Shown: one piece after another, positions 27,701 to 35,270 of the stretch
Layout of the letters: each line of letters starts with the position of its first letter
How positions within the stretch are numbered: the first letter of the stretch is position 1
Assembly: GCA_948467675.1 (NCBI GenBank)
Contig: CAOKFI010000013.1
Location: 1 to 58,682 of the forward strand
Direction of reading: 5' to 3'
Source: an uncultured Porphyromonadaceae bacterium
GTDB taxonomy: Bacteria; Bacteroidota; Bacteroidia; Bacteroidales; Muribaculaceae
Length of the DNA stretch: 58,682 bases
Program-made: the position numbers and the translations under genes
Notes under the pieces: generated by a model
The model's input: only the letters and a program-made list of their open reading frames with translations
Databases searched by the model: none
What the model was told of the DNA's origin: nothing

Positions 27701-27884
27701 AAGCCGGATATCACTCGGTACTGCAGTCGTATTCGGCATGGCAGTAAATGCTTTAGCAGGCACTCTTTTTGTCCCTAATTTCTGGGAATTGCTGGAAAGA
27801 TTCCGTGAAAAGCACCTTGACCGCTTTTTCCATGGAACAGACAATAATACTCCGACAAATTCAGATAAAAGCAATGATATATAA
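24717..27884 (+). CDS. RND multidrug efflux inner-membrane pump (HAE1/AcrB family)
   Basis: A proton-driven exporter of 1055 residues with the duplicated RND layout: twelve spans and two large periplasmic loops. It begins with the family's SRPIFAIV segment and has the proton-relay Asp pair in AIVVDDAIVVVED within span 4, plus GISAKNAILIVE-like LGLSAKNAILIVEYA in the second half. The C-terminal part after the last span is short and hydrophilic. It closes the channel-adaptor-pump operon; no TetR or other repressor is encoded beside it. The substrate range cannot be read from sequence, but typical ones are detergents, bile salts and antibiotics. Confidence 0.96.
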   Translation: MFSRFFISRPIFAIVLALIMVLAGLLTVKTLPVAQYPEITPPTVMVSATYPGADAKTVAETIGVPIEEQLNGVENMMYMSSSSGSDGSYSLTITFDMGTDLDMATVKVQNRISLAEAQLPASVKQQGVSVMSRSSNIIQFIALESDNPADSALYLTNYAKLHIVDELARLKGVGGVSAFGAGQYSMRVWLDPEIMRIRGITPAEVMTAIQSQNVEVSAGSVGQAPQAAKNAFEFTLSAQGRLTSPDQFGEIIIKSDPDQHGILRLRDIARIDLGSESYGTISHVSGKQAGLLAVYQLPGANALDVAKEVDAKLSDLSRYFPEGLHYHVIMDTTKFVTASIDEVLITFVETTLIVMLVILIFLQNWRAVIIPMLTIPVSLIATFAVMKVLGFTLNTLTLFGLVLAIAIVVDDAIVVVEDCSRIVDEGKMSPRQAAMKAMKELQGPVIGEVLVLLSVFIPTAFISGITGQLYKQFALTIAVSTAFSGFNALTFTPAMCALFLKPARPSRFIPYRWFNRGFGSTLSLYTEVIGKFLRKPLAAISIYFIICAVAFWGFIKTPTSYVPEEDMGYFMTSVQLPTGASLERTDSIVKKVSSDILTIPEVENVISVSGVSFMAGGNGSNLGSMFVTLKPWNERKGKNQSVSAVIDKVDQLTSRIQEAIVFSLNPPAIPGLGMTSGLEMELLDINNLGPGKMADAIRQIQDAAAKDSRIASVTSLYQGEVPQYTLNIDRNKVEMLGLNLSNVFTTLSEYMGNTYVNDFVDFGRVYQVNIGAESTYRANVDDVLALSVVNDEGRMVPFSAFTEIEPTMGQATVNRYNMYTSASLTASVRNGISSSEGIDAMENIVSENLGTNYSYAWTGEAYQETKAGATISIVLAFAIILTLLVLAAQYESLTDPVAVIIAMPTAILGTVLGCIFMGQSISIYTQIGIILLLGLSAKNAILIVEYARDYRQGGTDINRAAADAGRIRFRPIMMTAIAFVFGVMPMLFATGAGAQSRISLGTAVVFGMAVNALAGTLFVPNFWELLERFREKHLDRFFHGTDNNTPTNSDKSNDI

Positions 27885-27905
27885 CCAAGGCATAGATTAT
27901 GCGGA

Positions 27906-27937
27906 TTTGGTGGCTGTAGCAAAAAGAAGTACTTTTG
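27906..27937 (+). promoter_or_regulatory. Promoter of FadL-type porin gene
   Basis: Full consensus: TTTG at 27906-27909, a 20-bp spacer, and TACTTTTG at 27930-27937. Transcription would start near 27943, which rules out the upstream in-frame TTG at 27935 as the translation start of the porin. Confidence 0.7.
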
Positions 27938-27967
27938 TACCTCATTTATAACATAATTTCACATATT

Positions 27968-29293
27968 TTGCTACACAAGAAACTTTTAAGCATTTCACTA
28001 CTATGTGTATGCGCTTCATTGACCGCTTCAGCCGAGGGATATCAGATAAATACCCTAAGTGCGAGACAGAATGGTATGGGACATACCGGCGTTGCCCAGA
28101 AACTCGGCTCTGAAAGCATGATTTTCAATCCTGCCGGTATGGCTTTTATGAACAAGACTCTCGACTTCTCCGGTTCTGTTACCGGCATTTTTGCTGATGC
28201 TAAAGCCACTATGCCAAACGGCGATGTACACCGGACATCCAACGATCCGTCCACCCCGATAGCGTTCAACATCGGCATGAGTGTATATCGGAATCTGAAA
28301 GTAGGCATCAGTCTTTACACACCTTATGGAAGCGGTATAAAATGGCTCGATAACTGGCCCGGAGCCGTACTTAACCAATCGGTAGCTCTAAAGACGTTTA
28401 CCTTGCAGCCTACAGTATCCTGGCGCATACTCCCGAATTTATCTATCGGAGCAGGAGCCATGGTCACATGGGGCAATGTCGATCTTAACAAAGGTCTTGT
28501 ATCAGCCGAATCATTCAACGCCATGCTGTCGGCTATGGGCTCCGCATGGCCGGTCAATGACGTACCGGCTTCTATCAACCTGAACGGACACGCATCAGTA
28601 GCTGTCGGACTGAATGTCGGAGCAATGTGGGATATAAGCCGTAAAGTGACAGTCGGTGCATCATTCCGATCCAAAATGAACATGAAAGTCAAACACGGAA
28701 ATGCCGCAGTAAGATATGCCAACACAACAGCGCAGGCAATTCTCGAAAGCCGTCTGAATATACTTGACCAGGCTCCTTTTTCCGCTGCCATGCCATGTCC
28801 ATACGTAATGAATGCAGGTATCAGCTACAGACCGGTTGAAAAATTGCTTCTTGCATTCGATGTCCAACTGACAGGATGGAACGCCTATAAGCAACTCAAC
28901 ATAGAATTTCTGAGCGACATGCTAACAGATTACAACCAGCACATTCCAAAACACTACCGGAACTCATGGACATTCAAATTAGGCGGTCAGTATTCTCTGA
29001 CAGATCGTCTGGATCTCAGGCTCGGTCTAATGATTGACACAACCCCTGTAGACAAAGAATATTACAATCCTGAAACTCCCGGAATGACCAAGCTCTCTCC
29101 TTCTGTCGGATTTTCATTTTCTCCTGTAAGATTCATGAGCATAAATGCGTCTTTACTATATGTCGCCGGACTTGGTGTAGACAATGCATCCGTATCATAT
29201 CCGGATCTGCTGCTAAACACACAGCGCACGTTTACTGCCGACTATACTGTACGCGCATGGAATCCATCCATCGGCCTATCGTTCCAGTTCTAA
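27968..29293 (+). CDS. FadL/OmpP1-type outer membrane transporter
   Basis: A beta-barrel of about 441 residues in the FadL/TodX group, which lets hydrophobic compounds such as fatty acids cross the outer membrane. After the signal peptide (LLSISLLCVCASLTASA) come family hallmarks: GYQINTLSARQNGMGHTGVAQ, then SESMIFNPAGMAF (the NPAG box), and a terminal aromatic residue (GLSFQF). The start is uncertain: TTG 27968 puts a good signal sequence at the N-terminus and lies about 25 nt after the predicted transcription start. The in-frame TTG 27935 overlaps the promoter. It may be expressed apart from the RND genes upstream. Confidence 0.88.
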   Translation: MLHKKLLSISLLCVCASLTASAEGYQINTLSARQNGMGHTGVAQKLGSESMIFNPAGMAFMNKTLDFSGSVTGIFADAKATMPNGDVHRTSNDPSTPIAFNIGMSVYRNLKVGISLYTPYGSGIKWLDNWPGAVLNQSVALKTFTLQPTVSWRILPNLSIGAGAMVTWGNVDLNKGLVSAESFNAMLSAMGSAWPVNDVPASINLNGHASVAVGLNVGAMWDISRKVTVGASFRSKMNMKVKHGNAAVRYANTTAQAILESRLNILDQAPFSAAMPCPYVMNAGISYRPVEKLLLAFDVQLTGWNAYKQLNIEFLSDMLTDYNQHIPKHYRNSWTFKLGGQYSLTDRLDLRLGLMIDTTPVDKEYYNPETPGMTKLSPSVGFSFSPVRFMSINASLLYVAGLGVDNASVSYPDLLLNTQRTFTADYTVRAWNPSIGLSFQF

Positions 29294-29323
29294 ACAGCCA
29301 TATTGCAATATCCGATATCTGAA

Positions 29324-29355
29324 TTTTAGAAATTCTGACGGTTTGCGTAACTTTG
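29324..29355 (+). promoter_or_regulatory. Promoter of rlmD
   Basis: TAACTTTG at 29348-29355 is a consensus -7 box; TTTT at 29324-29327 lies 20 bp upstream at the -33 position. Initiation near 29361 allows either GTG 29378 or GTG 29408 as a start. Confidence 0.45.
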
Positions 29356-29407
29356 CAGGCATCCGGGAAGAATCCGGGTGCCTGTAAAATTTTTAACTGA
29401 CACAGCC

Positions 29408-30823
29408 GTGGCCAAACGAAAAAAAGATCTGCCGCTTATAAATAATGTTGAAATCACAGATGTCGCTGCCGAAGGCAATGCTCTTGCACGCATCAACGAC
29501 ATGGTCGTATTCATCCCTTACGGAGCTCCGGGAGACATAGCCGACATAAAAATAGACCGAAAGAAGAAAAATTATGCAGAAGGTCACATTGACCGGATGG
29601 TAAAACCATCCGATATTCGCGTTGAACCGCACTGCGAACATTTCGGCATCTGCGGCGGATGCCGCTGGCAACATCTCCCATACGAGTTTCAGCTCAAATG
29701 CAAGCAACAACAAGTCGAAGACGCATTGTCACGCATTGCAAAAGTTGAATATCCTGCAATTAATCCCATTCTCGGCTCCAAACAGATATGGGACTACCGC
29801 AACAAGATGGAGTACACATTCTCCAACAAATGCTGGCTTACATTCGAACAGCTCAAAAGCGGCGAGGAATTTCCAGACCGTGATGCCGCAGGTTTCCATA
29901 TCCCCGGTGCGTTCGACAAAGTTCTTGATATAAAGCGTTGTCATCTGCAGGACGGAATATCAAACGAACTGCGTCTGTTTATAAAAGAGTTTGCCAAACA
30001 ACAGGGTTATACTTTCTATGATCTCAGAGCCCAGCAGGGACTGCTGCGCACCGTTATGATCCGCATTGCCTCGACCGGACAGATCATGGTTGTGGTGGTA
30101 TTCGGGCAAGATGACACAGATGCAATAAAAACTATGATGGGTGCCATCGCTGATAAATTCGCAGGACGTCTGACATCCCTTATGTACGTAGTCAATCTGA
30201 AAATGAACGATACCATTTCTGACCAGGAAATCCATCTGCATTCAGGTGCTGAATGGATAGAGGAGGAAATGGAAGGCCTGCGGTTTAGGGTCGGACCGAA
30301 ATCATTCTACCAGACCAATTCGCGTCAGGCGCTCGAACTATACCGGGTAGCCCGCGACTTTGCTGATCTTAACGGTTCTGAACTTCTTTATGACCTTTAT
30401 ACCGGAACCGGTACGATTGCCAATTTCGTAGCCCGTCATACAGGTAAAGTCATAGGTATTGAATATGTACCTGAAGCCATAGCCGACGCCAAAATAAATT
30501 CTGAAGTAAACGGCATAGCCAATACAGAATTTTTTGCCGGCGACATGAAAGATGTGCTTACCGACACATTTATAGCAGAGCATGGGCGTCCGGATGTGAT
30601 GATTGTAGATCCGCCGCGTGCAGGCATGCATCAGGACGTAGTAGATGTTATCCTGAATGCCGAACCATCAAGGATCGTCTATGTGAGCTGCAATCCGGCA
30701 ACACAGGCTCGTGATCTCGCCCTGCTCGACTGCAAATACAGAATTGATGCCGTACAGCCGGTCGACATGTTCCCTCATACTCAACACGTTGAGAATGTAG
30801 TACGGCTCACACTTCGCAGATAA
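29408..30823 (+). CDS. rlmD: 23S rRNA (uracil-5-)-methyltransferase, RlmD/RumA type
   Basis: An SAM-dependent enzyme that methylates C5 of a uridine in 23S rRNA (m5U). It has an N-terminal TRAM-like domain, four cysteines for an iron-sulphur cluster (C76, C82, C85, C98 in the region starting CEHFGICGGC), and a Rossmann methyltransferase domain with LYDLYTGTGTIANF, DPPRAGMH and the catalytic Cys of VSCNPATQARDL. At 471 residues it has the usual length. I prefer GTG 29408 (MAKRKKDLP) because relatives begin with this basic segment; GTG 29378 would add ten residues. RlmD versus the RlmCD type that methylates two sites cannot be told apart here. Confidence 0.93.
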   Translation: MAKRKKDLPLINNVEITDVAAEGNALARINDMVVFIPYGAPGDIADIKIDRKKKNYAEGHIDRMVKPSDIRVEPHCEHFGICGGCRWQHLPYEFQLKCKQQQVEDALSRIAKVEYPAINPILGSKQIWDYRNKMEYTFSNKCWLTFEQLKSGEEFPDRDAAGFHIPGAFDKVLDIKRCHLQDGISNELRLFIKEFAKQQGYTFYDLRAQQGLLRTVMIRIASTGQIMVVVVFGQDDTDAIKTMMGAIADKFAGRLTSLMYVVNLKMNDTISDQEIHLHSGAEWIEEEMEGLRFRVGPKSFYQTNSRQALELYRVARDFADLNGSELLYDLYTGTGTIANFVARHTGKVIGIEYVPEAIADAKINSEVNGIANTEFFAGDMKDVLTDTFIAEHGRPDVMIVDPPRAGMHQDVVDVILNAEPSRIVYVSCNPATQARDLALLDCKYRIDAVQPVDMFPHTQHVENVVRLTLRR

Positions 30824-30873
30824 ACTCCGGTTATAAACCCCAAAAGGCTAACGACCGCATAAAGTACGTATAT

Positions 30874-31779
30874 ATGGTCTTGGACATCATCAAATATATC
30901 CAGTATTTTTTGCATGGTGCATCTCAGGTCGTTTTACAAAAATCGGTATTGACTGGAGGGCTGTGTCTCACAGGCATTGCGCTGGGTGGAAATTCACTCT
31001 TTGCCGGTGCATGTGTGTCACTGGTCATTGCCACCGTCATAGGACGTAACTGTCAGGGTCTATCCGGATTCAACGCCATGCTGGCAGGATGTGCCGGATT
31101 CGCTTTACTCGAGCCAACCTTTCCGACATGGATTCTGATCATAATCGGAGCCATACTTACTGTACCGATACGATACATACTGAACCGGCTTCTAAAGCGG
31201 ATCAATGTCACATCTCTGACTCTACCGTTCATATTTGTGACATGGCTAATGCTCGCAACAGCTCCTGCGCTCGGGATATCATACAAAATATCCGAATCCG
31301 GCATAATGGCGTCTGACATATCGGCTGTATCCATCTTCGAAGGATTACTCAAAGGCCTGTCTCAGATTTTTTTAGTCAACTCATGGATCGGAGGACTTCT
31401 GATATGGCTTGGACTTTATATCTCCGACAGGAAATCAGCATTATGGGCAATCATAGGCTCGGCCACCGGGATGACTATGGCTGCGGCATCTGGATGTGAA
31501 TGGGATCAGATAGTCAATGGTATATGGGGATTCTCAGCAGCACTTACAGCTATTGCTTTATGCAAAAACATGTCTACACTCCTGACAATGGCAGCTATTG
31601 CTGCTACATTCATATCTCAGTTCGCTCTGTCTCCTATACTTGCCGCTTTCGGCATGCCTGTACTCACCCTGCCATTTTGCATCATAACACTGATATTTCA
31701 ATTGTTACATAATCTCAGATGCAACCGGTCTTTGAGACTTGCGAGGACGGCCTCCGATAACACCCCCGATAGAAATTGA
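30874..31779 (+). CDS. Urea transporter (UT family)
   Basis: An integral membrane protein of 301 residues with the two-fold repeated fold of urea channels. Signature blocks are visible: GLSGFNAMLAGCAG in the first half, VTSLTLPFIFVTWLM, and a second-half repeat with GIWGFSAALTAIAL. Urea would pass by facilitated diffusion. It lies 50 bp after rlmD with no clear promoter between them, so cotranscription is likely. No urease gene is found in the window; the host gut is rich in urea, which could explain its presence. Confidence 0.88.
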   Translation: MVLDIIKYIQYFLHGASQVVLQKSVLTGGLCLTGIALGGNSLFAGACVSLVIATVIGRNCQGLSGFNAMLAGCAGFALLEPTFPTWILIIIGAILTVPIRYILNRLLKRINVTSLTLPFIFVTWLMLATAPALGISYKISESGIMASDISAVSIFEGLLKGLSQIFLVNSWIGGLLIWLGLYISDRKSALWAIIGSATGMTMAAASGCEWDQIVNGIWGFSAALTAIALCKNMSTLLTMAAIAATFISQFALSPILAAFGMPVLTLPFCIITLIFQLLHNLRCNRSLRLARTASDNTPDRN

Positions 31780-31977
31780 CCAGCCGGTCGATTTCGTACC
31801 AGCTATAGTCGCCGAAAGATTTATTCTTAAATGATGAATATGTCTGAATGGAGCCGACACACCGACATTTATTTCACCCTCGAATGACTGGACTTCCGAT
31901 ACTTGAGCATTAATACACAGCGGCATTGCAGACAACAGTAATATCACGAAAATATATCTGTGTACCATTCCGACCAT
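31705..31977 (-). pseudogene. Short secreted beta-barrel-like fragment
   Basis: Only 90 residues: a clear signal peptide (YIFVILLLSAMPLCINAQ) followed by about 65 residues with alternating hydrophobic pattern (EINVGVSAPFRH, LRINLSATI) like the first strands of an outer-membrane barrel. It then ends in a basic tail. Its last 75 bp overlap the 3' end of the urea transporter on the other strand. It looks like the 5' remnant of a barrel gene cut short when the neighbouring gene came to lie beside it, though a real small secreted protein cannot be excluded. Starts at 31977 or 31968 are equally possible. Confidence 0.4.
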
Positions 31978-32024
31978 ATCTGATTATGAGGTTAATTTCC
32001 GCAATTAGTCCACTTTTTGACATA

Positions 32025-32070
32025 TCATAAAACAATAACGACTGGAAATCTGTTGACTTCCAGTCGTTAT
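32025..32070 (-). terminator. Intrinsic terminator of tRNA-Leu
   Basis: A perfect 13-bp stem (32035-32047 with 32058-32070, 10-nt loop) begins 3 bases after the tRNA 3' end on the minus strand and is followed by TGTTTTATG. It is well placed to end the single-tRNA transcript. Confidence 0.75.
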
Positions 32071-32073
32071 CAG

Positions 32074-32155
32074 TACCCAGACCCGGGATCGAACCGGGAT
32101 GGATTGCTCCACTGGTGTTTGAGACCAGCGCGTCTACCGATTCCGCCATCTGGGC
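32074..32155 (-). tRNA. tRNA-Leu (anticodon CAA)
   Basis: The minus strand folds into an 82-nt cloverleaf: acceptor stem GCCCAGA with TCTGGGT, discriminator A, a D-arm with GGTAGACGC, anticodon stem CTGGT/ACCAG enclosing a loop with anticodon CAA (32119-32121), a long variable arm (class II, as in Leu), and a T-arm with GGTTCGATCCC. It reads UUG codons. CCA is not encoded. A consensus promoter and a terminator flank it, so it is a single-gene unit. Confidence 0.95.
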
Positions 32156-32165
32156 TTTGCGGGTA

Positions 32166-32197
32166 CAAAGGTAGACAATTTTTTCGAGCTATGCAAT
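32166..32197 (-). promoter_or_regulatory. Promoter of tRNA-Leu
   Basis: On the minus strand TACCTTTG (32166-32173) is the -7 box, with ATTG (32194-32197) 20 bp upstream. Initiation near 32161 falls about 6 nt before the mature tRNA 5' end. Confidence 0.65.
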
Positions 32198-32225
32198 CAC
32201 AAAAGCACTGGCGTGATACTTTTTT

Positions 32226-32807
32226 TCAATAATTTTCTTTCATCCTCTCGAACCAACCTTGGTCTTTGTCGCAAGCAGGACAACGTTTGGGTGCTGATTT
32301 GCCGCGATGTATATAGCCGCAGTTACGACACTGCCACACCACTTCTTCCTGATCGGAAAATACCGTATCGCTCTGTATCCGTTCAAGCAACTTCAGATAT
32401 CGAGCTTCATGCCCCTGCTCTACCGATGCAACATTCTTAAACAGATTGGCAATAACCGGAAATCCTTCTTCTTTAGCCACGCGGGCAAATTCAATATACA
32501 TATCAGCCCACTCTTCGTGTTCGCCGGCTGCCGCCTCCCGCAGATTGACCTCGGTCGTACCTACCGGACCGGCAGGATAAGAGGCCGTGATCTCCAACAT
32601 CCCCTCTTCAAGAAAACTGAAGAATCGCTTGGCATGGCTATATTCCTGCTCTGCGGTTTCAAGAAATATCGCTGCAATCTGCTCATATCCCTCCTGACGG
32701 GCAACCTCAGCGAAAATCGTATATCTACCCCGTGCCTGTGACTCTCCGGCAAATGATTTCAACAGATTTTTCTCGGTTCTGGTTCCTTTGATGCTTTTCT
32801 TATCCAT
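32226..32807 (-). CDS. Rubrerythrin
   Basis: A non-haem iron protein of 193 residues that reduces hydrogen peroxide in anaerobes. The N-terminal four-helix ferritin-like domain carries repeated E(x)nExxH iron-binding patterns (ESQARGRY, AEQEYSHAKRF, GEHEEWADMY, VEQGHEARY). The C-terminal rubredoxin-like domain has two CxxC pairs (WQCRNCGYIH and RCPACD). It stands alone between tRNA-Leu and the DUF4421 gene, on the minus strand. It fits an obligate anaerobe that must cope with oxygen exposure. Confidence 0.96.
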   Translation of the reverse strand: MDKKSIKGTRTEKNLLKSFAGESQARGRYTIFAEVARQEGYEQIAAIFLETAEQEYSHAKRFFSFLEEGMLEITASYPAGPVGTTEVNLREAAAGEHEEWADMYIEFARVAKEEGFPVIANLFKNVASVEQGHEARYLKLLERIQSDTVFSDQEEVVWQCRNCGYIHRGKSAPKRCPACDKDQGWFERMKENY

Positions 32808-32870
32808 AGATACAGTAATAGTAAAATATAGTTAATACTGCATCTATAACATCCGGAATATGACGATTGT

Positions 32871-33986
32871 TTAAAAACGTGCTCCGACATTAAGCGACAA
32901 TGTCTCTACCGCGTTGAAAAATGAATATCCGTTGGTTAAATAGAAATGCCCGTCCATTCGTCCAAGCATACCGACAAACAGAGCCTTATGATTATACGTC
33001 AATGAAAATCGCAATTTAAGATTAGTGGCAAACAAGTCTTTACGCCCGTCTGTCGCGTTCTCATAGGAATGCTTATATCCTATGGATGGCAGCGTAGTGA
33101 CATTGAACAGCCATTTCGGCCGAAACACCCAGTTATAAGCATAACCGCCGAGAATCTCATAATCCGTATACCTAAACATGTACTGTTTCTTAAGATTCGG
33201 CAAAGCTTCAAGCATATCAGGAGGCAGAGATGAAAAATCCATATCAATATTGCGATATGCCATACCAAGACCGACGATCCAGGATCCAGCGCTGCGCAAC
33301 TGATACTTCGAATAACTATAGGCTGCCGCCTGCGAATATCGGGAGTGATTGAAAAAATAATATATATCGCCGCTTATGCTCTCAAAACTTATATCATTGA
33401 AATTATATGATATTGTCTTCCCTCCGTCATAGTCTCCGAAATGGCGTATTTTAGTACCGCCTTTACTGGATACCATATTGAGATCCGCCGAGAACAAAGC
33501 GCAACAAAAATTAAAATCAAAAGTTTTTCGGCTATCGTCGGTATGCTGGAACATCTTGTTCACATTCCATGCATATCCCACGCTGACAGCCATGAAACAT
33601 AGATATACACCGACGTCGCTGTACATTCCTGACTGCATACGCAAATACGAATCCTTGTCAAAAAACAGAGCGTAGCTATCACCCCAGTTGTAACTGCGCC
33701 CCATCACTTTCCAGTTCTTGCCTGTTCCTACTACATATCTGGTATCGTATGTATTGAACGTACGGTTTCCCCAATCATATACATTCAGACAGAAACGCGG
33801 AAACTTAGGATAATTTATACCTGGTTCATGTATCTTAAAGCCATTCTGGAATAGTTGGTTATACCATTTTTCATGATACCATGCACTATCACGTACCGCA
33901 ACAGTATCATTCGCCAATGCGGCAATCCTGACACATATCACCAGAACCACACACAGAACACATCTATTTATCTTATTCAATCCCAT
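32871..33986 (-). CDS. DUF4421 family outer membrane protein
   Basis: A 371-residue protein with a signal peptide and a barrel-like body rich in Tyr, Phe and Gly, ending in a terminal Phe (LNVGARF). The N-terminal block with RDSAWYHEKWYNQLFQNG and the YDTRYVVGTGKNWKV segment resemble the DUF4421 family of Bacteroidetes. Function is unknown. It has its own space before the sigma factor gene, which lies upstream on the same strand but is separated by a weak hairpin, so it need not be in the same transcript. Confidence 0.72.
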   Translation of the reverse strand: MGLNKINRCVLCVVLVICVRIAALANDTVAVRDSAWYHEKWYNQLFQNGFKIHEPGINYPKFPRFCLNVYDWGNRTFNTYDTRYVVGTGKNWKVMGRSYNWGDSYALFFDKDSYLRMQSGMYSDVGVYLCFMAVSVGYAWNVNKMFQHTDDSRKTFDFNFCCALFSADLNMVSSKGGTKIRHFGDYDGGKTISYNFNDISFESISGDIYYFFNHSRYSQAAAYSYSKYQLRSAGSWIVGLGMAYRNIDMDFSSLPPDMLEALPNLKKQYMFRYTDYEILGGYAYNWVFRPKWLFNVTTLPSIGYKHSYENATDGRKDLFATNLKLRFSLTYNHKALFVGMLGRMDGHFYLTNGYSFFNAVETLSLNVGARF

Positions 33987-34057
33987 AGTTGAAACTCAGC
34001 ATAGCCTACGATCTTATTCCGCAGCCAGATAGCAACAAGCCAAAAACAATCATGTCA

Positions 34058-34083
34058 CGGCACAGCCTGTATCGGCTGTGCCG
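34058..34083 (-). terminator. Weak terminator after ECF sigma factor
   Basis: A perfect 10-bp GC-rich stem (34058-34067 with 34074-34083, 6-nt loop) lies 18 nt after the sigma-factor stop on the minus strand. The T run (TTGTTTTT) begins only about 12 nt after the stem, so termination may be partial. Confidence 0.45.
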
Positions 34084-34101
34084 CTTACCCTCGGAGCCAT
34101 A

Positions 34102-34683
34102 TCAGGTCGTCAGTACGATATTGTTGTCCGAAGCGATCTTGCGCATATTGAGTATTGCATAGCGCATACGCCCAAGAGCTGTATTTATACTGACACCGGT
34201 AGCGTCTGCGATCTCCTTAAAAGACATGTTGCGATAATACCGCATCAGCAATACCTCCCGCTGCGTATCCGGCAAAGCATGGACTATACGGCGTATGTCA
34301 TCATGTATCTGTCCGGTAACCATCCTATCCTCTATATTATCGTCACACAGATCCCGCCGGTTGAACATATCCGATTGGGCATCGTCGGACGATACGGTAT
34401 TTTCCGCCTTCTCCTGACGATAATAGTCTATGATCAGATTATGGGCTATGCGCGATATCCAAGCGGTAAATTTACCGGAATCGGTATAGCGCCCCTGCTT
34501 GATTGTGGTTATGGCTTTGACAAACGTTTCCTGAAAGATATCATCGGCCACGTCCTTGTTTTTAACGATGTGCAATATGTAGGAGAACACTCGGGTCTGA
34601 TGCCGCCGAAGCAACACATCAAACGCTTTGTTATCGCCTTTGGCATAAGCCGACACTAACTGATCGTCGGTGAGCTTAGTCAT
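34102..34683 (-). CDS. ECF-type sigma-70 factor
   Basis: An RNA polymerase sigma factor of 193 residues with region 2 (FQETFVKAITTIKQGRY and FTAWISRIAHNLIIDYYR) and region 4 (LPDTQREVLLMRYYRNMSFKEIADATGVSINTALGRMRYA). It directs polymerase to a specific promoter set. No anti-sigma factor gene lies beside it, so control must be of another kind. I chose ATG 34683 because AGGA at 34693-34696 lies 9 nt upstream; in-frame ATGs at 34692 and 34767 are possible, and the last would add 28 residues of low complexity. A -7 box lies at 34784-34791. Confidence 0.9.
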   Translation of the reverse strand: MTKLTDDQLVSAYAKGDNKAFDVLLRRHQTRVFSYILHIVKNKDVADDIFQETFVKAITTIKQGRYTDSGKFTAWISRIAHNLIIDYYRQEKAENTVSSDDAQSDMFNRRDLCDDNIEDRMVTGQIHDDIRRIVHALPDTQREVLLMRYYRNMSFKEIADATGVSINTALGRMRYAILNMRKIASDNNIVLTT

Positions 34684-34783
34684 TGTCTGCATTCCTATTC
34701 TGTTTTTTAGTTTTAGAGTAGCGGTATGCGATAGGCTATAAGGTTTAGGTTGGTTATTATTCGTCATTATAAGGTTTACAATA

Positions 34784-34814
34784 CAAAGATAATATATTTA
34801 TGCGATAATACACA
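34784..34814 (-). promoter_or_regulatory. Promoter of ECF sigma factor gene
   Basis: On the minus strand TATCTTTG (34784-34791) matches the -7 box, with TGTG (34811-34814) 19 bp upstream as a poor -33 box. Initiation near 34779 gives a leader of about 95 nt to the chosen start. Confidence 0.45.
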
Positions 34815-34976
34815 TCTCGTTTCGTGTCGTTTTATATTATTTCACATTTATTACACAATAAACCGCCCATGCCGACGTAATGCGGATCAATGAGAATATA
34901 TGATTATTATTTAGTACATATTATATAATAAACCTTTGTATGATCACGTTTTTTAAACAAAACCATTCATCCCCGT

Positions 34977-35159
34977 ATGCCTATGGACAAAACGTCTACT
35001 CCATCCCTACCGCCGGTCAGACGGCACCGCAATACTCCCCGCAACAGCAAGCCGTTGGCACCAAAGCCATCGACCATTGCATTTATTCAGCAGTTCGCAC
35101 GAGCCTATTCGTTCGAGCACCGCATAAGTCACTCGTTAGGAGGATATATCGCCAACTGA
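34977..35159 (+). CDS. Small basic hypothetical protein (60 aa)
   Basis: A short reading frame of 60 residues: a Pro/Arg/Lys-rich N-terminal half (PVRRHRNTPRNSKPLAPKPS) followed by a helical-looking segment, TIAFIQQFARAYSFE, and a tail ending SLGGYIAN. The half-basic, half-amphipathic pattern resembles small uncharacterised proteins I recall from Bacteroidales, but I cannot name a family. AACCTTTG at 34931-34938 is a near-match to a -7 box. The starts at 34977 and 34983 (MDKT) are equally possible. It fills a 500-bp gap between the divergent sigma factor and nusB; the rest of the gap (34815-34970) is A/T-rich with nothing recognised. Confidence 0.5.
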   Translation: MPMDKTSTPSLPPVRRHRNTPRNSKPLAPKPSTIAFIQQFARAYSFEHRISHSLGGYIAN

Positions 35160-35240
35160 CCGGGACGCCATTGTTGCCGGCAACCCGATCATGCATATAT
35201 TTTGACACGGCTTCATGCCTGCGGTTCACAATAATTTTAC

Positions 35241-35248
35241 TAATTTTG
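35241..35248 (+). promoter_or_regulatory. Promoter -7 box of nusB operon
   Basis: TAATTTTG, an exact consensus match, 22 bp upstream of the nusB ATG. No -33 box at the right spacing. Confidence 0.45.
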
Positions 35249-35270
35249 CACGCGGAAAAATCACGTACAA

